NCBI GenBank assembly: GCA_030431255.1
Contig: JAUIJL010000008.1
Coordinates: 1-64,000 of the forward strand
DNA from: Thermoanaerobaculia bacterium
GTDB taxonomy: Bacteria; Acidobacteriota; Thermoanaerobaculia; Multivoradales; J023
Length of the DNA stretch: 64,000 nt
Direction: 5' to 3'
This document shows, in pieces, positions 53,647 to 62,800 of this stretch. The position numbers and the translations under genes are program-made. Positions within the stretch are counted from its first letter, which is position 1, and every line of letters starts with the position of its first letter. The notes beneath the pieces were generated by a model that worked only from the letters and a program-made list of their open reading frames with translations, made no database searches and had not been told where the DNA came from.

Positions 53647-54773
53647 GCGCGAAGAGGTCCAAAGCGCCGACATCAGACGAAGGAGAGCCACCGAGTCGGG
53701 CCGGTCAAGACGTGGAGGTGATCGAGATCGCGGGTTTTCGGATCGGCCGAGGAGAGCAAGTGGACGGCGCCCTGGCGGTCACCCAGAGCTACAGTGGCGC
53801 CGACGTCTCAATTCCCTTGCGGGTGATCCGAGGCAAAGAGCCGGGGCCGGTCGTGCTGATCACCGCCGCGATTCACGGCGACGAGCTCAACGGCACAGGC
53901 ATCATTCGGGAGCTGTTGATCGACTGCCCGTTCGAGCTAAGAGCGGGTACCTTGATCCTGGTGCCGGTCATGAATATTTTGGGGTACGAGCGCAATGCGC
54001 GCTACATGCCCGACCGGCGGGACCTTAATCGCAGCTTTCCCGGCGCGGCCGAGGGCAGCTTGACCAGCCGCGTGGCCTATCGGCTCTTCGAGGAGCTGGT
54101 GAGGAAAGCGGACTTTTTGGTCGATTTCCACACCGCGGCCGCGGGCCGTACCAATTTCCCCAACGTGCGAGCGGATTTGAGCATTCCGGGAGCCGCGCGC
54201 ATCGCTCGCGCCTTCGGCTGTCCGCTGGTGGTCGACCACAAGGGCGCCAAGGGCTCGGTGCGCTTGGCCGCGGGTGAGGCCGGCTGCGCGGCCATGATCC
54301 TCGAGGCGGGAGAGGTGTGGAAGGTCGAGCCGACGGTGGTTGAGGTGGGTCTGCGGGGAATCCGCAATGTGCTGATCGAGCTCGACATGGTCGACGGCAA
54401 ACGGGTGCGGCCGGCGTATCAGGCGCGGGTGGATCGCTCGACTTGGCTGCGCTCCAATTCCGGTGGTCTATTGCGTTTCCACGTCGCTCCCGGGGATGTG
54501 GTCACCGAAGGGCAACCCGTGGCCGCCTGCACGTCCCTGCTCGGCGAGCAGCGGGGATTGATCATCGCGCCCATGGACGGTGTGGTCATCGGTTTGACCA
54601 CCCTACCCTCGGTCAAACCCGGGGATCCGGTGTGTCATCTGGCGGTTCCCCATCGCGGCATCGAGCCGATCCTAAAAGCCCTGGGTCGAGCGTCGGAAGA
54701 GAGTCTGCACGAACGATTGCACCGGGACTTGGCAACCAATGTGGCGGTCGAGGAGCTGGACGAGGATTGGTGA
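53643..54773 (+). CDS. Succinylglutamate desuccinylase/aspartoacylase-family hydrolase (M14-like)
   Basis: This 376-aa protein overlaps the rimK-like stop by 4 bp. Zinc ligands are in HGDELNG and DFHTAAAG, a conserved Arg motif in ARYMPDRRDLNRSFPG, and the catalytic Glu is in ILEAGEVWKVE. A C-terminal beta domain with a lipoyl-like fold (GGLLRFHVAPGDVVTEGQPV) is typical of this subfamily. In this operon (RimB-like protease, RimK ligase, AstE-like amidase) the enzymes probably add and remove amino acids on a common peptide or cofactor. The substrate is unknown. Confidence 0.88.
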   Translation: MSAKRSKAPTSDEGEPPSRAGQDVEVIEIAGFRIGRGEQVDGALAVTQSYSGADVSIPLRVIRGKEPGPVVLITAAIHGDELNGTGIIRELLIDCPFELRAGTLILVPVMNILGYERNARYMPDRRDLNRSFPGAAEGSLTSRVAYRLFEELVRKADFLVDFHTAAAGRTNFPNVRADLSIPGAARIARAFGCPLVVDHKGAKGSVRLAAGEAGCAAMILEAGEVWKVEPTVVEVGLRGIRNVLIELDMVDGKRVRPAYQARVDRSTWLRSNSGGLLRFHVAPGDVVTEGQPVAACTSLLGEQRGLIIAPMDGVVIGLTTLPSVKPGDPVCHLAVPHRGIEPILKALGRASEESLHERLHRDLATNVAVEELDEDW

Positions 54774-54819
54774 TCCTCTCGGGCGGGAATGCCCACGTTT
54801 TCCGGCTAAGATCAACCGG

Positions 54820-55260
54820 ATGTCGATCAAGCTGAGAGATCCGAGGATGATCCGAACCGTGCTGCTCTACGGCGGAGCGATGGCCGTCACGGTTTTTGCC
54901 TTGCAGTGGTTGGAATACCAATTCTTCGTCCGCGCCCTCTCGTGGGAGATCTACATCTTTTTGATCGCCCTCTTCTTCACTGGCTTGGGGGTTTGGGCGG
55001 GCCATCGGCTGACCACCCGGAGCGAGCCGAAAGCCTTCGAGAAAAACGAGCGAGCGATCGATTATCTGGGTATCAGCGAGCGGGAATACGAGGTCTTGCA
55101 GCTTTTGGGCCGGGGCCTCTCGAATCGCGAGATCGCCGAAGGTCTTTTCGTTTCGCCGAATACGGTGAAGACCCACCTGTCGAATCTCTACGGCAAGCTC
55201 GAGGTCAGCCGTCGCGCTCAGGCGGTGAACAAAGCCAAAGAGCTGAAATTGATCGAATGA
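54820..55260 (+). CDS. Membrane-bound LuxR-type transcription regulator
   Basis: This 146-aa protein has two N-terminal TM helices (~11-30 and ~41-60, LLYGGAMAVTVFALQWLEYQ and IYIFLIALFFTGLGVWAG), then a LuxR/GerE HTH (~83-143: LGISEREYEVLQLLGRGLSN, SPNTVKTHLSNLYGKLEVSR). It has no receiver domain. A DUF4199 membrane protein gene follows in the same direction after ~140 bp, a pairing common in Bacteroidetes and Acidobacteria. It likely acts from the membrane on nearby promoters. Confidence 0.85.
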   Translation: MSIKLRDPRMIRTVLLYGGAMAVTVFALQWLEYQFFVRALSWEIYIFLIALFFTGLGVWAGHRLTTRSEPKAFEKNERAIDYLGISEREYEVLQLLGRGLSNREIAEGLFVSPNTVKTHLSNLYGKLEVSRRAQAVNKAKELKLIE

Positions 55261-55404
55261 GGCTGCCGGATGGGGGCCCAAACGGGGGATTTTCGTCGAT
55301 TCACCCGTTCGGGTGATGTGAATTCTCGTTGTTTTTCCTAGGGTCCGGGCATCGTCGACCGAAGGGGTCGGCCCAATCTGAGGCTCTACTATGAGGAGAT
55401 CGTC

Positions 55405-55938
55405 GTGAAAAAAATCATCATGCTCTACGGGCTCGTTTCCGGTGCGGTGATCATCGGCAGCATGATCATCGGGTTGCAGATGGCGTCGGATCACGAAGGT
55501 ATCGCGGCCATGGAATGGCTGGGTTATCTGATCATGATCGTGGCCTTGAGCATGATCTTCGTCGGCATCAAACGCTATCGGGATCAGGAGCTCGGCGGAG
55601 TGATTCGGTTCAAGACCGCTGCCTTGGTGGGTATCGGCATCGCCACCGTGTCGAGTCTGGTCTACGTGGTGGCTTGGGAAGCGAATCTGTCGCTCACGGA
55701 CTACGCCTTCATCGACCAATACACCGCCTCGGTGATCGAAACCAAAAAGGCGGAGGGGTTGTCGGGCGCGGATCTCGAGGCCTTGGAGGCAGAAATGGCG
55801 GCGATCAAGGTGAAATACGGCAATCCCCTATTTCGTCTGCCGATGACGTTTTTGGAGATCTTTCCCGTGGGGCTTCTGATCGCTTTCCTGGCGGCGGCGC
55901 TCCTGCGCAACAACAAGGTGCTGCCGGCGGAGGCTTGA
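55405..55938 (+). CDS. DUF4199-family membrane protein
   Basis: This 177-aa protein starts at a GTG with GAGGAG upstream. Four TM helices are visible (LYGLVSGAVIIGSMIIGLQM; LGYLIMIVALSMIFVGIKRY; TAALVGIGIATVSSLVYVVA; LEIFPVGLLIAFLAAALL). The charged segment ~130-150 between helices three and four is rich in Glu/Lys. The hydrophobic pattern, length and neighbour match DUF4199. Function unknown; perhaps a sensor or partner of the membrane LuxR protein. Confidence 0.8.
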   Translation: MKKIIMLYGLVSGAVIIGSMIIGLQMASDHEGIAAMEWLGYLIMIVALSMIFVGIKRYRDQELGGVIRFKTAALVGIGIATVSSLVYVVAWEANLSLTDYAFIDQYTASVIETKKAEGLSGADLEALEAEMAAIKVKYGNPLFRLPMTFLEIFPVGLLIAFLAAALLRNNKVLPAEA

Positions 55939-55962
55939 GCGAGGCGCCATCGAGAGCCGGAA

Positions 55963-56736
55963 TCAGGTCCCGGGATGGTCGACCCACATCAACCAGCCGT
56001 CTCCCTCGATGGTCGGCCAGGTCTCGCTTGCGGGGTCCGATCGGCAGAGCTTCTCGAGCTCGGCCGACTCGGGCCCGGAATCGAAAGAAAAGCAGTAGAC
56101 CAGGGTGCCGAGACCGTCGGAAGGCGAGTAGCGGACCGCCAGGCGAGGCCCTCGAGCCAGGGCGAGGGCGCTCGTTTCGCTGACCTGGAAGACCGGCCCG
56201 CGTAGGATCACGGGGCCTTCGACACCGGTTTTGTCGCGCAACCAAAGCAGATCATCACCCACGAGTTTTTCTCCGGGGCCGATCAGCATGAGGTGCTGCG
56301 ACGGCAGGGTGAAGTGGCACGGCTCGGTGCGCATGACTTCCACCTTGAGGTCGGGCTGGTCGCCCTTGCGGGGATCTAGCCACGGCTGCTCGAGGCAAGT
56401 GCCTCTGAAGACATGGGAGACGGACAACGCGTGGCGCCACATGTTGACGTCCTTCAGATACTCCTCGAAGTACACGTTGCTTTTGCGCTCGGCGGCGACG
56501 TCGATCCTTTTTTTGGCCAGGAATCCGCTCAGCCAAAGGTAACCCTCCTTCGTCTCGCCGGCACTCTCGACTTCCACATGCCAGGCAACGGGCGGGCAAC
56601 CCAGGCACTCGGCGCGGACCTTTGCGCTCGACATGAGCGAGCCGAGCGCGAATAGAGCGACCAGGGCCGAAAGCCTCGTGACGGACGGTCTCGGCAGATT
56701 CAGAATCGTTTTACAGGTCTTCGAGTGTTTTTCCAT
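55963..56736 (-). CDS. Secreted protein of unknown function
   Basis: This 257-aa protein has an N-terminal signal peptide (~20-42, LSALVALFALGSLMSSAKVRA) and a mature start with ECLGCPP. It has several Cys (CLGCPP, GTCLEQ, EPCHF, VYCFSF, LEKLC), suggesting disulfides in the periplasm. The beta-rich pattern has no family match that I know. The ATG is followed by a Lys-rich start (MEKHSK). It is the last gene before the transposase region, transcribed the other way. Confidence 0.6.
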   Translation of the reverse strand: MEKHSKTCKTILNLPRPSVTRLSALVALFALGSLMSSAKVRAECLGCPPVAWHVEVESAGETKEGYLWLSGFLAKKRIDVAAERKSNVYFEEYLKDVNMWRHALSVSHVFRGTCLEQPWLDPRKGDQPDLKVEVMRTEPCHFTLPSQHLMLIGPGEKLVGDDLLWLRDKTGVEGPVILRGPVFQVSETSALALARGPRLAVRYSPSDGLGTLVYCFSFDSGPESAELEKLCRSDPASETWPTIEGDGWLMWVDHPGT

Positions 56737-56766
56737 GGACTGAGCCTAGCGAGCGACATCTCCGAT

Positions 56767-56782
56767 CCGATGACGTCATCGG
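56767..56782. promoter_or_regulatory. Perfect 16-bp palindrome containing TGACGTCA
   Basis: CCGATGACGTCATCGG is fully self-complementary and lies 31 bp before the start of the secreted-protein gene (minus strand), in the 215-bp gap shared with the transposase. Position and symmetry fit an operator for a dimeric regulator. No known bacterial factor is assigned. Confidence 0.5.
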
Positions 56783-56951
56783 GGCGGATTCGCACCCTTT
56801 GCGGCGACAAAAAGGCGGGCGGCAACCAGCCCCGTTGTCGACACGGTTCTTGATCATTATCGCTGGATCGCAGAGTCGGTGCGGGTTTTTCCGTCCAAAC
56901 CTCCATGTAGGCAATGGTGCCTTTCAGACCCACTTCATGGAGGCTTTTTAA

Positions 56952-57911
56952 ATGCCCAGATTTCCCCGACTTTGGACTCGACCCAATGCCGGTGTCGAGG
57001 TCATGAATCGTTGTATTCAAGGCCGTCACCTGCTCAAACCATGCCCGCGGCTAAACGCAATCATCATCGGTACGTTGGCCAAAGCCAGGGAGCTGTATCC
57101 GGTCGAAATCTACAGCGGCGCATTTTTGAGCTCGCATTGGCACGTCCACCTACAAGCTCCGACGGTGGAAATCCAGTCTCGATTCATGGCTTTTTTCACC
57201 CGCAAGCTCTCGATCGAGTCGGGGATTCTCTACGATTGGAAGACCTCCACATTTCCCGATCGATACCATGCGTCGGAAGTGTCCCCGGAGCCCGAGGCGC
57301 AGATTCAACGGCTCGTTTACCATCTCAAAAACGGTGCCAAAGAAGGGCTCGTCGCCGGCCCTCTGGATTGGCCCGGCGTCAACTTTGTGGACGCTTTGAT
57401 CACCGGTGAGCCTCTGCGGGGGATCTGGATCGATCGATCCGGCTACTATCGCGCCCGTCAGCGGGGAGATGACGTCACGCTCGACGATTTTACGGAGCAT
57501 CTGGAGCTGCCGATCGCCCCGCTTCCGTGTTGGGCTCACTTGGATCAGTCGTCCCGTCGCGCTCGTGTCTTGGACATTATCCGCGAGATCGAAAGAGAAA
57601 CCGCCGAGCGACATGCAGTAGAGGGCACGGCTCCGCTGGGCGCGGAGAAGATCGTCGCCGGCGATCCCCACTTCTATCCGGCGGAGCTCGAGAAATCGCC
57701 CCAGCCCCGATTCCATGCGGTGCGCAAGGACGTCCGTCAAGCGATGCGAGAGGCGTTTTCTTTGATCCTCGCTGCCTACCTCAAGGCAGCGGCGCTGCTG
57801 AAGGCAGGTGATCGGACGGTCGAGTTTCCGGAGAATACGTTTCCTCCTGGCCTGCCGTTCGTCGAGCCGGCTTGGGTCGGCCATGCCTTGAAGTCACCGG
57901 AGCCCGGTTAA
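56952..57911 (+). mobile_element. REP-associated tyrosine transposase-like gene (Y1, IS200-type fold)
   Basis: The 319-aa gene product has the HUH motif H64-V-H66 within SSHWHVHLQ and the catalytic Tyr (~Y122) in RLVYHLKNGAKEGLV, both set as in Y1/RAYT proteins. It is longer than IS200 transposases and has a C-terminal extension. No IS ends are seen directly flanking it. RAYTs are domesticated enzymes thought to spread REP palindromes; REP-like hairpins are present elsewhere in this window and a possible stem (AGGGG..GAC/GTCCTCT) lies just downstream at about 57976-57995. Confidence 0.82.
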
Positions 57912-58051
57912 TACTCGGCTTTGCCGTTGTCCGCTTGCCTCACACTGTCGGAACGTAAAATACCCATTCTGGGGGAGGGGGGACGTGTGTCCTCTTTAGG
58001 GTTGGAATCGAGATCCTTCGGTGAGATCGAAAAGGATCTAGTTGGCCGAGC

Positions 58052-59707
58052 TTATTCTCCTGGCACGGGCTCGACGGCGCCTGGTGTGCAGGTCGATCCG
58101 CGAGGCACACCCCGTTGGTCCGTGCCCGAGCAGCCGCTCAAGCTTTCGATGATGTCGGAGTCCCTCGGCACGACGGTGGGGGTCGGACCGCCGTGGTCCA
58201 AAAGCGGGCTGATGGGCACATCCTGGAAAGTGACCGTGGCGCAGGGCAGCTCGTTTTGACCCCCCTCGTTGACCTCTGGCCATTGGATGTTGCCGGTGCC
58301 CGTGTGGGTGACGTTGCAGCTGGTATTTTCGAATTCGAAAACCTTGTCGTTGTCGACGATCAGGCTGCGTTCGAGGTCGAGCCCGGAGCCGCCGGCGATG
58401 GCGCTGGCAAAGGACACCTCGCCGGAATTGCTGTTGCGCACGATGGTCAGGTGGCTCAAGGTTCCGGTGATGGCGTCGTCGACCGCCATGCCCGCGCCGA
58501 GGTTGCCGGTGGCGAAATTGTCCGCCAGGGTGACGTTGGTCATGTTCAGGGTTTGGGAGCCCGGGTTGGTGAAAACGGTCATGCCGCCCCGGCTCGCCGA
58601 CGTATTGGCGGAGATGGTGGAATCGACGATGGTGGCCTGGAGTCCTTGCAGATACAGACCGCCGGCTTGCAAGGAGCCCTCGTTGCCGTGAATCGTGCTG
58701 CGGTCGAAAGTCATGGGGCCGACCCCGTTGTTGGACACCCGCATGAAGCCGCCGCCCCGGGCGTTGGCCGTGTTGTTGGACAATACCGAGCCACAGACGG
58801 ACATGGTTTGATCGTTGCCGTCGCTGTAGATCGCTCCCCCGTTGCCGCCGTTGCCTGGATTGCCGCCGGTGCCGGTGGCCGTATTGCCGTCGAGAATGCT
58901 GTTGACCAGCTCGAGATGGGCGAAGAGGTGGCCGAGGGCGCCGCCGCTGCTGCATCGATTGTTCTGGAACACGCTGCCGACGATGGTGGTCGGAGTGGCG
59001 CCGAAGGAATAGATGGCCCCGCCGGCCACGTCCTGACCGCTGGTCGGCCCCACGTTGTCGAAGAAATAGCTGTCGATCACATTCAGGGTGCCGAAGGTTC
59101 CTCGGTAGATCGCCGCCCCTCCATTGTCGGTGGTGGTGCCCGGCAAGCTCTGGGTCGAGCCGTCCCGGAAGGTAAGGTTCTGCACGGTCAGGGTGCGGGG
59201 CTGCTCAAACGGGGGACGAAAGTCGATGATGCGCGTGGCGCCGCCGCCGCTCAGGGTGATCAACCCGCCGCCGTCAATCACCAAATCGATGTCGATCTCG
59301 AGCTGCGACGTCAACGTGATGGTGTGGGGCGCGGATCCGCAGTTGAAACGGATGGCGCCGTTGTTGGCGCCGAGGGCGGTGAGCAGCGCCGCCTCCGTGC
59401 AGCTGCCGGGCGTGCCCGTGCCGACGGTGGTGGCGCCGCTGGTGTCGGCGGCGGAAATCGGCGGAATGCAGACTTCGGGGGGTACGATCGCTCCCGCGCC
59501 GGATGCGGAGGTCCACCCGAGCACGGTGCCCTGCTCGAAGCCGTTGGTGAAGATCTCGTCGGTGGAAGCGCTTCTGGCGGCTTCGGACGAGGCCGTGGAG
59601 AGCATCACCACGAAGGTGAGGAGCGTCGAAAGGCTCGGTCTGCGGGCTGACGGGCGCTGGACACGCTCGATCGAGGGACGGCGGCGTTGAGCTCGGGCTT
59701 GGGGCAT
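58052..59707 (-). CDS. Secreted right-handed beta-helix protein with N-terminal motif variant
   Basis: This 551-aa protein has GGAGG before its ATG. A basic N-terminus and signal segment (~23-45, LSTLLTFVVMLSTASSEAA) lead to EIFTNGFEQGTVLGWTS, the DGF/NGF..G...W motif that in related proteins sits at the C-terminus. After C-rich and Thr-rich stretches, beta-helix coils follow ('GGAIYRGTFGTLNVIDSYFF', 'GGAIYSDGNDQTM', 'AGGLYLQGLQATIVDS'). It ends with the choice-of-anchor motif TDQRGVPRGSTCTPGAVE. Likely secreted or surface-bound. Related in layout to the protein at 40575. Confidence 0.85.
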   Translation of the reverse strand: MPQARAQRRRPSIERVQRPSARRPSLSTLLTFVVMLSTASSEAARSASTDEIFTNGFEQGTVLGWTSASGAGAIVPPEVCIPPISAADTSGATTVGTGTPGSCTEAALLTALGANNGAIRFNCGSAPHTITLTSQLEIDIDLVIDGGGLITLSGGGATRIIDFRPPFEQPRTLTVQNLTFRDGSTQSLPGTTTDNGGAAIYRGTFGTLNVIDSYFFDNVGPTSGQDVAGGAIYSFGATPTTIVGSVFQNNRCSSGGALGHLFAHLELVNSILDGNTATGTGGNPGNGGNGGAIYSDGNDQTMSVCGSVLSNNTANARGGGFMRVSNNGVGPMTFDRSTIHGNEGSLQAGGLYLQGLQATIVDSTISANTSASRGGMTVFTNPGSQTLNMTNVTLADNFATGNLGAGMAVDDAITGTLSHLTIVRNSNSGEVSFASAIAGGSGLDLERSLIVDNDKVFEFENTSCNVTHTGTGNIQWPEVNEGGQNELPCATVTFQDVPISPLLDHGGPTPTVVPRDSDIIESLSGCSGTDQRGVPRGSTCTPGAVEPVPGE

Positions 59708-59855
59708 GTCGAGCCTCCGATGTGTTGGGGTGGCCGGCTGGATGTGGGCAGCTGTCCCGCTAGCATCACCGACAAAGCCCTTGGACGCAACCGATCCTGG
59801 CCGCGACAGATTTGCCGCGGCCAGGATCCGAAGACCTCGACGAACCCGAAGACCT

Positions 59856-62800
59856 CTACTTGAAGATCGGCTTGATCACCGAGGTGGTGGTGAGCAAGGT
59901 CTCCTCCTGTTGGGCGGCACCGCCGCCGCACAACCCACGATTCAAGATGAACCGATAGGTGGTGCTCGGCGACAGGCCGGTGAGGTTGACGGTTTGGCAG
60001 CGGGTGCAAGGTCCACACAGGGGCCCGACCCCGGTGCCACTGTGGGTGGTGTAGGGCGTTTTCGGCAGCTGCCGGACTTTGGCGTAGCTGCTGATGGGAT
60101 ATTCGCAGTAGCTGCTGTCCATCACAGTTTTATAGGTGATGGTCGCGCTCGTGCTCGCGATGTTGCTGACCTGCACGTCCGCGACCGTGTGAAAGGGTTG
60201 TCCAGGGCTGGTGCCCGGGCCGACCGTGGTCCAAGACCCGCATTTCGAGCCGTAGCCGTCGTAGGAGAACGCGCGGAAATCCCGATCCGAATAGTAGTCC
60301 TCCAGATGGAAGATCTGCTCGTGGTACTCGTCGGGATTGCCGTCGCATTGGATCTCCTGGGCCTCCGTGGCTCCCTCGTTTCGACCCGCCAAACAAGAGG
60401 CGGTGGCGGTGCCGGGAGTGCGCCAATGGACCGCCGCGCACAGCAGGACCTTGTCGGTCACCGTGGGTGTGGTCATCGGGAACGACGCGCCACACGTGGA
60501 GAGATCCGGATTCGGCAGCTGGAGCTCGAGAGTTTTCAAGTGCGTGCCACCGCCGGCGTCGGACAGCTCGAGGTCCAGATCGTGGCTTCCCGGCCAGACG
60601 GGGCCGGTCCAATCGAGGTGTCCGGCGTCGTCGAGGCTCATGCCGGACACGGGATTGAGCAAGCTCATGGTCAACGGCGGCGCGCCGAAAGCGGAGAGAT
60701 CGAGGCTCAGGGGGGAGCCGAGAGCGACGGTTTTGCTCCAGCCGCCTTCTCGATTCTCGGAAATGAGCCGGGACGGATCCGCCAAATCGACGCGATCCCA
60801 AACCGGAGGCACCGAGCCCCCGGACGAGGACGCCGCGGCTTTGGAGGATTCCGAGCCGGGGCCGGTCACGGTCGCCGCCGCGGTGGAGCCGGCCGCAGGC
60901 GAGACGGCGGCGCCGTAGCGGGCGACCAAGCGCCAGATGCGAGACTGTCCGTCGATCATGCCCTCGCCGACGATGTCGCCGTAGTCGTTCAGCCCATAGG
61001 CATGGGTCAGATCCCAGACGGCGTCACCGAAGGTGGCGTCGAGGTTGACCAATGGATCGCCGGCTCGGCCGGACCAGCGGAACGCGAAGGCATCGCCACC
61101 GTTCGAGCAACTACCCACCGTCGTGCCGAGCCGATTGATATCGAGGATCGAGGATCCCCCGCTACAAGCGGAAGCGCCGATGGTGATGAAGCTGTTGTCC
61201 GATGTGTTCCAGAGGAATCCTTGGCTCCCGGCTGTTTGTCCGACGATTTTTCCTGCGGCGAAACCCTCCGCGGATTCGCGGATCAGCGTCGGCAAGCCGG
61301 CTCGCACGTGCCAGGTTCCTGGGGCGGTCCAATAGGCCGCCACCCAGCCGACGGAAATATTGCCGCTACCGTAGCCGAGTGTGGTGGCCAGAACCGATGC
61401 GTCGTGATTGGCGAAAAGGGGTCCATAGACGTGATTCCATTGATCGTCGGGAGCACCGCTGGTGGGTAGGCCGAGCAAATGGCTGGTGGTGATCGAAACA
61501 CCGGCCTCTCCGGAATAAGGCCGTCGGAAAGCATCGTCCACGCCATCGTCTCGCAAGGCCTGTCCGTAGATCCACGAGCCGTCTTCCGACAGGTGCGCGG
61601 AGCGAACCCAACGGACGCCGGTGCCGGGATGGACGGTGATGTCGGCGCCATCGATATGGGCGATCACCGCGATGTCGTCCGAGGGCGCGGTGGCGCTGAA
61701 TCCCGCCCAGCCCTGGTGGTTGACCCCTCCGGCGGCATAGACATTGTGGTCGCTCGTCGGACCGAATACGTAACGGCTCGGCGCCCCGTCCATGCCGGAA
61801 AGGATGCCCGTCCATTTGCCGCTGGTGGGTCGGAAATGGCCGGCGGCCTCCCCCAAGTTGTTGATGTCTTGAAAGCTGGAGCCAATGCTGTGGGCGACTC
61901 CCGACCGCGCCCACAGGACATGGTTGTCGATGTTGGCGGTTTCGCCGTCGGGTTGCCACGTCAGGCGCACCCGTCCTTTGCGCTCCGGCACATAGAACAG
62001 CAGGATCTCATGGGTTCCGGGGAAGAGCTCGAGGGTGAAGCGCTCGGCCCAATCGCCCGGATCGGGACGGTGGGAGATCACGTAGCCGTCGATCACCAAG
62101 GAATAGGCTCCTTGGGCCAAAAGGTCGAAGTGCACGGTGGGCTCACCCGGGCCCGAGACCTCGAAACGCTGACGCCATTCCAGGCTCATATCGTCTTCCT
62201 GCAATCCGCACGCTCCGCCGTCGAATCCGTCGAGGGGCCAGTTGATGTCGAGGAATCGCCCTGACTCAATGGAACGGCTGCGGCGCAGCGCGCCGCCGAA
62301 ACCCGAGCCTTCGTGATAGAGCAAATAGGGGCCGTTGGGATCGAAAGGACCGAAACAAGCTTCGCTGGTCACCTCCACACAGGTCGAAAGGGCGCCTTCG
62401 CCACAGGAATTGGCCGAACGCATGCGATAGCCGTAGGTCGCGCCACCCTCGGCCTCGGCATCCAGGAAGGAACCGGCGCCACGGGCGTCGCCGACATACG
62501 AGAAACTCGTGGCGGGCTCGCCGCATCCGCCCTCGGCGCGATAAAACTGATAGAGGTCCACCGCCGGCAAGGGGGTGAAGGACAGCTCGATGCCGCTGTC
62601 GTCGTTCGAGCTCACGCCGAGGTCGGTGGGCACGGTGCTCGGTCGTCCCGCGCATTCGGCGCTCGACACCACCAGGGCGTAACCCTGCCGCTCGCTGTTT
62701 TCGCCGCCGTTGCCCGGGATGTCGGTGCCTCGGACCCGCAAAGTGTAGAGGCCGGTGCCCGCGGCGGTGAATCGAACCTGCTCCACGGTGTCGACGGCGT

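Noticed and set aside
58115-59650. 511-codon plus-strand frame opposite the beta-helix protein
   Set aside because: Antisense shadow with a composition driven by GC-rich third positions; the minus-strand gene has a signal peptide and family motifs.
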